Made by a program: the position numbers and the translations under genes. DNA of 36,680 nt. Source: Mesorhizobium metallidurans STM 2683 (GTDB taxonomy: Bacteria > Pseudomonadota > Alphaproteobacteria > Rhizobiales > Rhizobiaceae). The stretch is from the NCBI RefSeq assembly GCF_000350085.1, contig NZ_CAUM01000061.1, forward strand, positions 1-36,680. Reading direction: 5' to 3'. Of the stretch, positions 14,277 to 23,251 are shown one piece after another. Each line of letters begins with the position of its first letter. Position 1 is the first letter of the stretch. The notes under the pieces are model-generated. The model was given only the letters and a program-made list of their open reading frames with translations, was not told where the DNA came from and did no database searches.

Positions 14277-15914
14277 ATGAGCGTGGCATCTCTTCGGTGG
14301 ACGACCTGCAGGTTCGGCAAGCGCGCCGGTTGGCTTGCCATTGGCCTGCTGGCCGCGATGCTGCTGCTCGCCGTCATTGCCGCGCCAAGTCAGGCCTTTG
14401 CCCATGCGGCGCTGGTTACGACCGATCCGGCCGACGGCGCGGTGCTGGGACAAAGCCCGACGCAATTTTCGCTGACTTTCAGCGAGCCGGTGTCACCGCT
14501 CGTGCTCACCCTGGTGCGGCCCGATGGCACACCGGTTCCGCTGACAGCGTTCCGCCTTAATGATCAGACCGTCGAGATCGACAACCCGCAGGTGCTTGGG
14601 GCCGGCACGCATGTGCTGAACTGGCGGGTGATTTCCGCCGACGGCCATCCGGCCGGTGGCTCGGTGCTGTTTTCGATCGGCGCGCCGAGTGCGGCGCCCA
14701 TCGTTTCCGAAGCCGTCGACTGGGGGCTGCGGTCGGCGATCTGGGCCGGCAAGGTCTTGCTCTATATCGGCCTGTTTCTCGGCGTCGGCGGTGCCTTCGC
14801 CATTGCCTGGCTGGCAAAGGGTGGGCGTTCCGGCCAGCGCTTCGCAATCGCCGCGATCCTGTGCGGACTGGTGGCGGCGCCCTTGTCGCTCGGCTTGCAG
14901 GGACTGGATGCGCTCGGCGCGCCGTTTACGCACCTGGCACGGCCGGTCGTCTGGCAGACCGGACTTGGCACCAGTTTCGGCTGGACGGTGCTGGTCGCGC
15001 TGATAGCGCTCGGGCTTGGGCTTTTGTCGCTGGTCGGGCCGCGTGCCGACGCAAGACTGTTCGCCCTTGCCGGATTGGTGTGTGTTGGCGCCGCACTCGC
15101 CGCCAGCGGGCATGCCAGCGCCGCCGAACCACAATGGCTGACACGGCCGATGGTGTTTCTGCACGGCGTCGGCATTGCCTTCTGGGCCGGAGCGCTGGCG
15201 CCGCTCGGCCTTGCGGTCTGGCGGCAGCCGGCGTGGGCCGTGCCGTTCCTGCGCCGGTTCTCCCAGGCGATCCTGCCCGTCGTTGCGGTGCTCGTCGCCA
15301 CCGGCACCGCGCTGGCCGTCATCCAGGTGCAGGCGCCCGCAGCGTTGCTCGGGACTGCCTACGGCCGGCTGCTGCTGGTCAAACTGGCGCTGCTGTTCTT
15401 TCTCTTCACGCTCGCCGCGACCAACCGCTGGAAGCTCACTGCTCCGGCTGAAGCGGGAGAGACCGAAGTACAGAGGAGGCTGGTCCGCTCGATCGGCGTC
15501 GAAATGCTGATCGTGCTGGCGATCTTCGGCGTTGCAGCCGGCTGGCGTTTCACGCCGCCCCCGCGCGCGCTGGCAATTGCGGCGGCACAGCCCGCATCGA
15601 TCCATATCAACACGCTGAAAGCGATGGCCGACCTCAGCATCACGCCCGGCCATGCCGGTTCGGTTGCTGCCTCGATCGTCGTCATGACCGGCGATTTCGG
15701 TCCGCTCGACGCAAAGGAGGTAACGCTGGTGCTGTCGAAGCCCGATTCCGGCATTGAACCGATCAAGCGTCCGGCGACCAACCCTGGCGACGGCACCTGG
15801 CGCGTCGACGATCTCGTCATCCCGGTTGCCGGCCGATGGACGGCGCGGCTCGATATCCTCGTCTCCGATTTCGAGATGGTGAAGATCGAGGCACCGATCG
15901 ACATCAGGCCGTAA
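14277..15914 (+). CDS. CopC-CopD fusion copper resistance/import protein
   Basis: About 545 residues. Signal peptide through AFA (residue 42), then a CopC domain starting HAALVTTDPADGAVL, with the N-terminal histidine that ligates Cu(II) and a later DGHPAGGSVLFSIG block. A CopD membrane domain (about 150-440) follows, with roughly eight hydrophobic helices. A periplasmic C-terminal domain (about 455-545, DLSITPGHAGSVAASIVV) resembles the YtkA/CopC-like tail of Bacillus YcnJ. It likely moves or senses copper at the inner membrane. The ATG at 14277 is favoured over the GTG at 14250, which lacks a ribosome site. It is 57 bp after the YcnI remnant, probably the same transcript. Confidence 0.88.
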   Translation: MSVASLRWTTCRFGKRAGWLAIGLLAAMLLLAVIAAPSQAFAHAALVTTDPADGAVLGQSPTQFSLTFSEPVSPLVLTLVRPDGTPVPLTAFRLNDQTVEIDNPQVLGAGTHVLNWRVISADGHPAGGSVLFSIGAPSAAPIVSEAVDWGLRSAIWAGKVLLYIGLFLGVGGAFAIAWLAKGGRSGQRFAIAAILCGLVAAPLSLGLQGLDALGAPFTHLARPVVWQTGLGTSFGWTVLVALIALGLGLLSLVGPRADARLFALAGLVCVGAALAASGHASAAEPQWLTRPMVFLHGVGIAFWAGALAPLGLAVWRQPAWAVPFLRRFSQAILPVVAVLVATGTALAVIQVQAPAALLGTAYGRLLLVKLALLFFLFTLAATNRWKLTAPAEAGETEVQRRLVRSIGVEMLIVLAIFGVAAGWRFTPPPRALAIAAAQPASIHINTLKAMADLSITPGHAGSVAASIVVMTGDFGPLDAKEVTLVLSKPDSGIEPIKRPATNPGDGTWRVDDLVIPVAGRWTARLDILVSDFEMVKIEAPIDIRP

Positions 15915-16046
15915 CACAATTCGGCGAGGCGGTTGACGCGGCCGCGAAGGCCCGTCATTCATCTGGGGAAGAACAGGCATCACGCGAAGAACGGGCATCG
16001 CCCCAATCACTGCCTCAACAAAAGATCCGCAAGCAGGGAAGAAACG

Positions 16047-17474
16047 ATGGAAAAAGCCGAAATCGGCCTGATCGGCCTTGGCACGATGGGCTCCAACCTG
16101 GCGCTCAACATCGCCGAGCACGGGCACCGCATCGCCGTCTTCAACCGCACCAAAGCGCGCACCGACGCCTTTGTCGAAAACGCCGGCACGCTGAAGAACA
16201 TGATCGTGCCTTGCTACAGTCTAGAGGAACTCGCCGCCGCGATCCGGCCGCCGCGCCCGATCATCATCATGGTGCTGGCCGGCAAGCCGGTCGACGAACA
16301 GATCGCGTCGCTGCGCGGCGTGCTGTCGGCCAATGACATCGTCATCGACGCCGGCAACGCCAATTTCCGCGACACGATGCGGCGTTTTTCCGAGCTTTCA
16401 GGCTCGGGCCTGACCTTCATCGGCATGGGTGTGTCCGGCGGCGAGGAGGGCGCCCGCCACGGTCCCTCGATCATGGTCGGCGGCACCGAGGAGTCCTGGA
16501 AACGCGTCGAAAAAGTGCTGACCGCGATTTCAGCCAAATTCAAGGACGAACCCTGCGCGGCATGGCTCGGCACCGACGGCGCCGGGCATTTCGTCAAGAC
16601 CATCCACAATGGCATCGAATATGCCGACATGCAGATGATCGCCGAGATCTACGGCATCCTGCGCGATGGCCTGGGCATGGGGCCGAAGGAGATCGGCGAC
16701 GTGTTTGCCGGCTGGAACAAGGGCCGGCTCAACTCCTACCTGATCGAGATCACCGCCAAGGTTCTAGCCGCCGACGATCCGAAGACCGGCAAGCCGGTAG
16801 TCGACATCATCCTCGACCGCGCCGGCCAGAAGGGCACCGGCAAATGGTCGGTCATCGAGGCGCAGCAGCTCGGTATTCCCGCCACCGCGATCGAAGCGGC
16901 GGTTGCGGCGCGCGTCCTGTCGTCGATCAAGGACGAAAGGCTGGCGGCGGAAAAAGCCTATGGCAACAGCGGCGTGACGAAGATTTCCGGCGACAAGGAC
17001 GCGCTTCTCAGGGATCTCGAGCTGGCGCTGTTCGCCGGCAAGATCGCAGCCTATGCGCAGGGTTTTGCGGTGATGGCCGGTGCGTCGAAAGAGTTCAACT
17101 GGAACCTGCCGATGCCGACCATCGCCAAGATCTGGCGGGCCGGCTGCATCATCCGCTCGCAAATGCTGGACATGATGGCGGAAGCCTTCGGCGCGGATGG
17201 CGCCTCGACCAATCTCCTGATGGCGCCGGCCTTCATCACGATGATGCAGGAGGCGCATCCGTCGCTAAGGCGCATCGTGGCGCGAGCATCGGAGGCTGGC
17301 GCGCCGGTGCCGGCGCTGTCGTCGGCGCTTGCCTATTTCGACAGCTATCGCCAGGGCCGAGGCACCTCGAACCTGATCCAGGCGCAGCGCGATTTCTTCG
17401 GCGCGCACGGCTTCGAGCGCATCGACGGGCAAGGCGCTTTCCATGGCCCGTGGGGGAGTGGGGCGGCTGGCTAG
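16047..17474 (+). CDS. gnd: 6-phosphogluconate dehydrogenase, decarboxylating
   Basis: 475-residue enzyme of the oxidative pentose phosphate pathway, converting 6-phosphogluconate and NADP+ to ribulose 5-phosphate, CO2 and NADPH. The dinucleotide site is GLIGLGTMGSNLALN at about residues 7-21. The substrate and catalytic segments are GMGVSGGEEGARHGPSIMVGG, GAGHFVKTIHNGIEYADMQ and, near the C-terminus, AQRDFFGAHGFERID. The ATG at 16047 follows AGGGAAG. The gene appears monocistronic, 132 bp after copCD, and ends 10 bp before the convergent LacI gene. Confidence 0.97.
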   Translation: MEKAEIGLIGLGTMGSNLALNIAEHGHRIAVFNRTKARTDAFVENAGTLKNMIVPCYSLEELAAAIRPPRPIIIMVLAGKPVDEQIASLRGVLSANDIVIDAGNANFRDTMRRFSELSGSGLTFIGMGVSGGEEGARHGPSIMVGGTEESWKRVEKVLTAISAKFKDEPCAAWLGTDGAGHFVKTIHNGIEYADMQMIAEIYGILRDGLGMGPKEIGDVFAGWNKGRLNSYLIEITAKVLAADDPKTGKPVVDIILDRAGQKGTGKWSVIEAQQLGIPATAIEAAVAARVLSSIKDERLAAEKAYGNSGVTKISGDKDALLRDLELALFAGKIAAYAQGFAVMAGASKEFNWNLPMPTIAKIWRAGCIIRSQMLDMMAEAFGADGASTNLLMAPAFITMMQEAHPSLRRIVARASEAGAPVPALSSALAYFDSYRQGRGTSNLIQAQRDFFGAHGFERIDGQGAFHGPWGSGAAG

Positions 17475-17490
17475 AGATCATGCTCTAGCC
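17469..17490. terminator. Hairpin across the convergent gnd and LacI stop codons
   Basis: GGCTAGAG-ATCATG-CTCTAGCC is a perfect 8-bp stem with a 6-nt loop. The TAG stop of gnd (17472-17474) and the TAG stop of the LacI gene (17485-17487 on the minus strand) lie in opposite arms. There is no U-tract, so it is not a classical intrinsic terminator, but it would fold in both transcripts and could protect 3' ends. Confidence 0.5.
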
Positions 17491-18528
17491 CTGATACGCC
17501 ACAACCTCGCCAGGCAGGCTAAGCGACTGCAGGGAGCCAGGCGCCGCGCCGCCGATCCAGCCGAGCACGGCGCGGGCGAGCTCGGAGCCGGCCAGCCGGA
17601 AGTTCTCGTTGACGACCAGCAATTCCCTGCGGAACAGATGCAGCAGTTCCGAGGACTGTTTGGACACCACGTCGACATCGCGGCCGAGCTTGAGGCCGGC
17701 GTCCTCGATGCCGGCGACGATGGCGAGCGTCGCGGCGGCGGCGCTGCTGACGAAGCCGTCCGGCCGGTCCTGGCGGCGCATCACCTGCGCCGTCCGCATC
17801 CTGATCTGCTCGATCGAGTGGTCGATCGAAACGGTATTGAACGGCACCTCGCTGGCGCCGACCTCGCTCAGCGCATCGGTGAAGCCGTTCACCGTGTGGC
17901 CGTGATAGGTCAGGCCGACAGGCGGCGCCAGCAGAGCCAGCCTGCGGCGGCCGACGCCCGCCAGATGGCGCACCGCTTCGGCCGCGAAAGCGTAATTGTC
18001 GAAATCATGATAGGGGTGAACGAGCCCCATGTCCGTGCGGCCATGCGTAGCGAAGGGGATGCCGCGCTCCAGCATGTAGCGGGCCCTGGGATCATTCGGC
18101 TGCGTGCGCGAAATGATGACGCCGTCGGCGGAGCCGGTTTCCACGAGATAGCGTATCGGGTCGAGCGGATCCTGCGAGCGTGAATAGGGCGTGACGATCA
18201 GGTGATAGGGCGTGTCGGCGATCACTTCCGAGACGCCATAGATGATGTCGGAGACAAAGCTCATGATCTCGCGCTCGGTGTTGAGCACGAGGCTGATGAC
18301 GTTGGTCTTGCCGGTTCTCAGGCGCACGCCGGCGCGGTTCGGCCGGTAGCCGATCTGCTTGGCGACAAGCTGGACGCGCCGCCTGGTCTCGGCGCCGATC
18401 TCGGGTGCGTCCTTCAACGCCCGCGACACGGTGGTGACGCCCAACCCGGTCATGAAGGCGAGCGTCTTCAGCGTCGGCCGGCCTGGCGCCGACGTCTCGT
18501 CGTCCTTCTCGGTTTGATGTTTGTCCAT
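17485..18528 (-). CDS. LacI-family sugar repressor (AglR-like)
   Basis: 347 residues. The N-terminal helix-turn-helix and hinge (about 16-75) read RPTLKTLAFMTGLGVTTVSRALKDAPEIG and GYRPNRAGVRLRTGKTNVISLVL, followed by a periplasmic-binding-like effector domain to the C-terminus. It resembles repressors of alpha-glucoside and other CUT1 sugar operons in rhizobia. It is divergent from the transporter genes; one of two identical operators sits between its own likely -35 and -10, which suggests autoregulation. The ligand is probably the imported sugar or a product of it (inference). Confidence 0.9.
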   Translation of the reverse strand: MDKHQTEKDDETSAPGRPTLKTLAFMTGLGVTTVSRALKDAPEIGAETRRRVQLVAKQIGYRPNRAGVRLRTGKTNVISLVLNTEREIMSFVSDIIYGVSEVIADTPYHLIVTPYSRSQDPLDPIRYLVETGSADGVIISRTQPNDPRARYMLERGIPFATHGRTDMGLVHPYHDFDNYAFAAEAVRHLAGVGRRRLALLAPPVGLTYHGHTVNGFTDALSEVGASEVPFNTVSIDHSIEQIRMRTAQVMRRQDRPDGFVSSAAAATLAIVAGIEDAGLKLGRDVDVVSKQSSELLHLFRRELLVVNENFRLAGSELARAVLGWIGGAAPGSLQSLSLPGEVVAYQG

Positions 18529-18618
18529 TCGTCCCGCCCGTCAGGCGCATAGCAGTTGCCGGGCAGGCCGGCAATCGGCGGACCGCGGCCATCGCGGCTC
18601 TCCTCCGACTTGAATTGC

Positions 18619-18646
18619 AATATACTGAAACGTTACAGCTTGTCAC
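18619..18646 (-). promoter_or_regulatory. LacI gene promoter with operator in the spacer
   Basis: On the minus strand GTGACA (18641-18646) and TATATT (18619-18624) are 16 bp apart, and the spacer holds the 14-bp operator CTGAAACGTTACAG (18625-18638, plus-strand reading). Repressor bound there would block RNA polymerase. This fits autoregulation; the -35 is only moderate. Confidence 0.55.
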
Positions 18647-18865
18647 GGCTGCGCGAGGAACGGCTCTGACAGGCGTCATACGGCCTTGGTGCTCCTGGGA
18701 TGGAAAACCGTTGGAAATCAGTGTTCAAGGTGCATCGGCCAAGTTTTTCGCCGACTTTCGTCGTTTTGCAGTGCAGTCCCGTGTGCTGCGGCGCACAAAA
18801 GGCGATCGGCAATGCGATTTTGTTCGGGTTCCGAAAAAATATCGACCGACCTTTTATCCGAGGGG

Positions 18866-18912
18866 TTGCGCGCATCGAGCAATTGCCGTATCGAAAATCT
18901 GTAACGTTTCAG
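18866..18912 (+). promoter_or_regulatory. Sugar transporter promoter and downstream operator
   Basis: TTGCGC (18866-18871) and TATCGA (18889-18894) are 17 bp apart and predict a start near 18901. The operator CTGTAACGTTTCAG (18899-18912) covers that start. It is the exact reverse complement of the site at 18625-18638, centres 274 bp apart. The rest of the 403-bp spacer 18529-18931 shows no ORF I believe. Confidence 0.6.
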
Positions 18913-18931
18913 ATTCTGGGAGGAAACCGAA

Positions 18932-20170
18932 ATGCGATACAGACTTATGACTGCTGCGCTGGCAGCGACGGCCGCGCTGCAGTTCGCCGGCCCGGCGGCG
19001 GCGACGGATCTGGAAGTCACCCATTGGTGGACTTCGGGCGGCGAGGCGGCGGCGGTCGCCGAACTCGCCAAGGCGTTCGATGCGACAGGCAATCGCTGGG
19101 TGGACGGCGCCATCGCCGGCTCCGGCGGCACGGCGCGGCCGATCATGATCAGCCGCATCACCGGCGGCGACCCGATGGGCGCCACCCAGTTCAATCACGG
19201 CCGGCAGGCAGAGGAGTTGGTGCAGGCCGGGCTGATGCGCGACCTCACCGATATCGCCACAAAAAGCAAGTGGACGGAGGTCGTGCGGCCGAAAAGCCTG
19301 CTCGACAGTTGCACCATCGACGGCAAGATCTATTGCGTGCCGGTCAACATCCACTCCTGGCAGTGGCTGTGGCTGTCGAACGCGGCCTTCGAAAAGGCCG
19401 GCGTGCCGGTGCCGAAGAACTGGAATGAATATGTCGCGGCCGCTCCCGCGCTGGAGAAGGCAGGCATCATCCCGCTCGCCGTCGGCGGGCAGCCCTGGCA
19501 GTCCTCCGGCGCCTTCGACGTGCTGCTGGCGGCGGTGGGCGGCACCGACGCCTTCCTCAAGGTCTACAAGGACAAGGACGCGACATTCGCTGCCGGACCC
19601 GAAGTCGCCAAGGTCTTCAAGGCCGCCGACGATGCCCGCAAGATGGCGAAGAACACGAATGTGCAGGACTGGAACCAGGCGACCAACCTCGTGATCACCG
19701 GCAAGGCCGGCGGCCAGATCATGGGCGACTGGGCGCAGGGCGAGTTCCAGGTCGCCGGTCAGACCGCCGGCAAGGACTATACCTGCCTTCCGGGCCTCGG
19801 TCTCAATGAGGTGATCGCCACAGGCGGCGATGCCTTCTACTTCCCGCTGCTGAAGGATGCCGACAAGGCCAAGGCGCAAGAGGTGCTGGCCGAAACCCTG
19901 CTCGATCCCAAGACGCAGGTCGCCTTCAACCTCAAGAAGGGTTCGCTGCCGGTGCGCGGCGACGTCGATCTGCAAGCGGCGAATGACTGCATGAAGAAGG
20001 GTCTCGACATCCTGGCCAAGGGCAGCGTCATACCCTGGACGGACCAGCTGCTCTCGCAGGACACCCAGAAGCAAAAGGAGGATCTGTTCTCCGAATTCTT
20101 CGCCAAGCCCGACATGACCATCGAAGACGCGCAGAAGCGCTTCGCCGACATCGTCGGCTCGGCAGACTGA
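18932..20170 (+). CDS. Sugar ABC transporter binding protein (CUT1, glucose/mannose-type)
   Basis: 412-residue periplasmic protein. Signal peptide MRYRLMTAALAATAALQFAG with cleavage near residue 24. The mature start LEVTHWWTSGGEAAAVAELAKAF is typical of the glucose/mannose binding proteins related to Pseudomonas GtsA and the Thermus glucose-binding protein. Later blocks include VPVNIHSWQWLWLSN, GQPWQSSGAFDVLLAA and GDWAQGEF. The ribosome site GGGAGGAAA lies 7-12 nt before the ATG. First gene of the operon with permeases, ATPase and sugar-modifying enzymes. The sugar is not certain; a hexose or a small glucoside is likely. Confidence 0.9.
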   Translation: MRYRLMTAALAATAALQFAGPAAATDLEVTHWWTSGGEAAAVAELAKAFDATGNRWVDGAIAGSGGTARPIMISRITGGDPMGATQFNHGRQAEELVQAGLMRDLTDIATKSKWTEVVRPKSLLDSCTIDGKIYCVPVNIHSWQWLWLSNAAFEKAGVPVPKNWNEYVAAAPALEKAGIIPLAVGGQPWQSSGAFDVLLAAVGGTDAFLKVYKDKDATFAAGPEVAKVFKAADDARKMAKNTNVQDWNQATNLVITGKAGGQIMGDWAQGEFQVAGQTAGKDYTCLPGLGLNEVIATGGDAFYFPLLKDADKAKAQEVLAETLLDPKTQVAFNLKKGSLPVRGDVDLQAANDCMKKGLDILAKGSVIPWTDQLLSQDTQKQKEDLFSEFFAKPDMTIEDAQKRFADIVGSAD

Positions 20171-20189
20171 CTTTCGACCAACCGCCTCA

Positions 20190-20243
20190 CTTCCGGCCGC
20201 GCAAGCGCGTGGCCGGAAGCTCAGGGGCAGGACCCCGGTCCTG
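20190..20243 (+). terminator. Two intercistronic hairpins after the binding-protein gene
   Basis: Between the binding protein and the first permease lie CTTCCGGCC (20190-20198) pairing with GGCCGGAAG (20211-20219), and CAGGAC-CCCG-GTCCTG (20228-20243). Neither has a U-tract. In sugar transporter operons such hairpins commonly stabilise the upstream mRNA so that binding protein is made in excess over the membrane parts; partial termination is an alternative. Confidence 0.55.
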
Positions 20244-20281
20244 ACCCTCCCGCCCTTACCCGATCCAGCCCGGCTGTCGAG

Positions 20282-21175
20282 ATGAGCAAGAGCGAACGCC
20301 CCAACCAGCTTTTCCGCAATCTCAATGCGAAGGTCGCATCGATCCCGATGATCCTCACCGCGCTGGTGGTGTTCGTCGGCGGCACCGCTTGGACGGTGCT
20401 TTATTCCTTCACCAACTCGAAGCTGCTGCCGCGGCTGAACTTCGTCGGCCTCGACCAATACTACCGGCTGTGGTCGACGCCGCGCTGGCTGGTCTCGATC
20501 GAGAACCTCTTGATCTACGGCGTGCTGTCGCTGGTATTCTCGCTGGTGATCGGCTTCATCCTCGCCGCCCTTCTCGATCAGAAGATCCGCTTCGAGGACA
20601 CGTTCCGCACCATCTTCCTCTATCCCTTCGCGCTCTCCTTCATCGTCACCGGCCTTGTCTGGCAGTGGCTGCTCAACCCGGATTTCGGTATACAGCGTGT
20701 GGTGCGGGAACTGGGCTGGGAAAGCTTCAGCTTCAATCCGCTCTACGATTCCAGCATCGTCATCTACGGCATATCGATCGCGGCACTCTGGCAAGGCACC
20801 GGGCTCATCATGTGCCTGATGCTGGCGGGCCTGCGCGGCATCGACGACGACATCTGGAAGGCCGCGCGGGTGGATGGGATACCCATGTGGAAGACCTATC
20901 TGTTCATCATCATCCCGATGATGCGGCCGGTCTTCATCACCACGCTCGTCATCATCGCCTCCGGCATCGTCAAGGTCTATGATCTCGTCGTTGCCCAGAC
21001 CAGCGGCGGCCCCGGCATCGCCTCCGAAGTGCCGGCAAAGTACGTCTACGACTACATGTTCTCCGCTCAGAATCTCGGCCAGGGCTTCGCCGCCTCGACG
21101 ATGATGCTGCTGTCGGTGCTGATCGTCATCGTGCCGTGGGCCTATCTCGAGTTCGGAGGCAGGAAGCGTGTCTGA
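20282..21175 (+). CDS. Sugar ABC transporter permease 1 (CUT1)
   Basis: 297-residue MalF-type permease with about six membrane helices, the first at roughly residues 20-42. The EAA loop that contacts the ATPase is DDDIWKAARVDGIPMWKTYLFIIIPMMRPV, near residues 192-221. It pairs with the second permease, overlapped by 8 bp. The start codon is the ATG at 20282; the sequence just upstream (GGCTGTCGAG) offers only a weak ribosome site, consistent with lower expression than the binding protein. Confidence 0.94.
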   Translation: MSKSERPNQLFRNLNAKVASIPMILTALVVFVGGTAWTVLYSFTNSKLLPRLNFVGLDQYYRLWSTPRWLVSIENLLIYGVLSLVFSLVIGFILAALLDQKIRFEDTFRTIFLYPFALSFIVTGLVWQWLLNPDFGIQRVVRELGWESFSFNPLYDSSIVIYGISIAALWQGTGLIMCLMLAGLRGIDDDIWKAARVDGIPMWKTYLFIIIPMMRPVFITTLVIIASGIVKVYDLVVAQTSGGPGIASEVPAKYVYDYMFSAQNLGQGFAASTMMLLSVLIVIVPWAYLEFGGRKRV

Positions 21176-22097
21176 CCGGGCTGTTTCCTTGCCCCTTGCC
21201 GTCGTCGGGCGCGAAGCCTCGGGGCCGAGTGGGCCGAAGCCGCGGCATACGTTCTCGCGCCGCAATATTTTCCTTTATGGCACGCTCATTGTCGTGGCGC
21301 TCTACTATCTGCTGCCGCTCTACGTGATGATCGTCACGTCGCTCAAGGGCATGCCCGAGATACGCCTCGGCAACATCTTCTCGCCGCCGCTCGAGATCAC
21401 CTTCGAGCCGTGGGTGAAGGCCTGGTCGCAGGCCTGCACCGGGCTGAACTGCGATGGGCTTTCGCGCGGCTTCTGGAACTCCGTGCGCATCACCGTTCCC
21501 TCCGTGATCCTGTCGATCGCCATTGCCTCGGTGAACGGATACGCGTTAGCCAACTGGCGCTTCAAAGGCGCCGACACGTTCTTCGTCATCCTGATTGTCG
21601 GCGCCTTCATCCCCTATCAGGTGATGATCTATCCGATCGTCATCATCCTGCGCGAGATCGGCCTCTATGGCAGCCTCAGCGGCCTGGTGATCGTTCATTC
21701 CATTTTCGGCATGCCGATCCTGACGCTTTTGTTCCGCAACTATTTCTCTTCCATGCCGGAGGAGCTGTTCAGGGCGGCGCGCGTCGACGGCGCCGGCTTC
21801 TGGGGCATCTATCTCAGAATCATGCTGCCGATGTCGCTGCCGATCTTCGTCGTCGCCGTCATCCTGCAGGTGACCGGCATCTGGAACGACTTCCTGTTCG
21901 GCGTCGTCTACACCCGCCCCGACACCTATCCGATGACGGTGCAGCTCAACAACATCGTCAACTCGGTGCAGGGCGTGAAGGAATACAACGTCAACATGGC
22001 CGCCACCATCCTGACCGGGCTCGTCCCGCTTATCGTCTACTTTCTCTCCGGCAAGCTTTTCGTGCGCGGCATCGCCGCCGGCGCGGTGAAAGGGTGA
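21168..22097 (+). CDS. Sugar ABC transporter permease 2 (CUT1)
   Basis: 309-residue MalG-type permease with six membrane helices after an unusually polar N-terminus of about 35 residues. The EAA loop reads PEELFRAARVDGAGFWGIYLRIMLPMSLPI. The GTG at 21168 is preceded by GGAGGCAGGAAG, a good ribosome site located inside the end of the first permease gene, so the two are translationally coupled. It ends in the TGA whose last base starts the ATPase ATG. Confidence 0.94.
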   Translation: MSDRAVSLPLAVVGREASGPSGPKPRHTFSRRNIFLYGTLIVVALYYLLPLYVMIVTSLKGMPEIRLGNIFSPPLEITFEPWVKAWSQACTGLNCDGLSRGFWNSVRITVPSVILSIAIASVNGYALANWRFKGADTFFVILIVGAFIPYQVMIYPIVIILREIGLYGSLSGLVIVHSIFGMPILTLLFRNYFSSMPEELFRAARVDGAGFWGIYLRIMLPMSLPIFVVAVILQVTGIWNDFLFGVVYTRPDTYPMTVQLNNIVNSVQGVKEYNVNMAATILTGLVPLIVYFLSGKLFVRGIAAGAVKG

Positions 22098-23197
22098 TGA
22101 TGACAGCTATCGCCAACCCCAGCGTGTCGATCCAGGACCTGTCGCTGAATTTCGGCGCTATCTCGGTGCTGGAGACGCTCAACCTCGATGTCGCCGAGGG
22201 CGAGTTCATCGTGCTGCTCGGGCCGTCAGGCTGCGGCAAGTCGACCTTGCTCAACTGCATCGCCGGCCTGCTCGACATCTCGGACGGCCGCATCTTCATC
22301 AAGGGCAAGAACGTCACCTGGGAGGAACCCAAGGACCGCGGCATCGGCATGGTGTTCCAGTCCTACGCGCTCTATCCGCAAATGACGGTGGAGAGGAACC
22401 TCTCCTTCGGCCTGCGCGTCGCCGGCCTACCCAAGGAAGAGATCGCCAAGCGCATCGCGCGGGCGTCAGAAATCCTGCAGATCGAGCCGCTCCTGCAGCG
22501 CAAGCCGGCCGCCCTTTCCGGCGGCCAGCGCCAGCGCGTGGCGATCGGGCGGGCGCTGGTGCGCGACGTCGATGTCTTCCTGTTCGACGAGCCGCTCTCC
22601 AATCTCGACGCCAAGCTGCGTTCCGAACTGCGCGTCGAGATCAAGCTTTTGCACCGCAAACTTGAGAACACGATGATCTACGTCACCCACGACCAGATCG
22701 AAGCGATGACGCTGGCCGATCGCATCGCGGTGATGAAGGGCGGCGTCATCCAGCAACTCGACGCGCCACAGACGATCTACAACCGGCCGGTCAACCGGTT
22801 TGTCGCCGGCTTCCTTGGCTCGCCGGCGATGAATTTCCTCGAAGGCAGGCTGGAGAAGGACGGCAGCAACTGGCACTTCGCTGTCGAGGACGTGCGTATC
22901 CCGCTGTCCACCTATACTTTCGAGAGGGAACCGACGCCAGTGCCGGCGGTGTTCGGCATCCGCCCCGAACATGTCGCGTTCAACAGCGGCGCGGGCTGGC
23001 CGTTTACCGCGACGACAAGTGTCGAGGTCGTCGAGCCGATGGGCTCCGACACGCTGGTGTGGCTGAAGCTCGGCGGGCAGAATTTCACCGTGCGGGTGAC
23101 GTCGGAGCGCACACCAAACAATGCGGACACGGTGAACATCGGTTTCGACCCGATGCGCGCTTCGCTCTTCGATGCTCAAACCGGCAACCGCCTTTAA
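22097..23197 (+). CDS. Sugar ABC transporter ATP-binding protein (MalK/UgpC type)
   Basis: 366-residue CUT1 ATPase. Walker A GPSGCGKST is at about residues 43-51, Q-loop VFQSYALYPQMTV, signature LSGGQRQRVAIGRAL, Walker B VFLFDEPLSNLDAKLR and switch histidine in YVTHDQ. The C-terminal 120 residues form the MalK-type regulatory (TOBE) domain with FGIRPEHVAF. Two ATGs in a row occur (22097 and 22100); either gives the same protein give or take one Met. The first overlaps the permease stop. Confidence 0.95.
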   Translation: MMTAIANPSVSIQDLSLNFGAISVLETLNLDVAEGEFIVLLGPSGCGKSTLLNCIAGLLDISDGRIFIKGKNVTWEEPKDRGIGMVFQSYALYPQMTVERNLSFGLRVAGLPKEEIAKRIARASEILQIEPLLQRKPAALSGGQRQRVAIGRALVRDVDVFLFDEPLSNLDAKLRSELRVEIKLLHRKLENTMIYVTHDQIEAMTLADRIAVMKGGVIQQLDAPQTIYNRPVNRFVAGFLGSPAMNFLEGRLEKDGSNWHFAVEDVRIPLSTYTFEREPTPVPAVFGIRPEHVAFNSGAGWPFTATTSVEVVEPMGSDTLVWLKLGGQNFTVRVTSERTPNNADTVNIGFDPMRASLFDAQTGNRL

Positions 23198-23251
23198 ACT
23201 CCCAACCACCTATCCCCCAAGAAACTACTCCAAAGAGAACGGACAGAGACG

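Noticed and set aside
14493..16127. 544-codon open frame on the minus strand
   Set aside because: Antisense of the CopC-CopD fusion; composition is that of a shadow frame.
18854..21265. 803-codon open frame on the minus strand
   Set aside because: Fully opposite the binding-protein and permease genes. High G+C coding DNA leaves the complementary frame open; the product is low-complexity and unlike any family.
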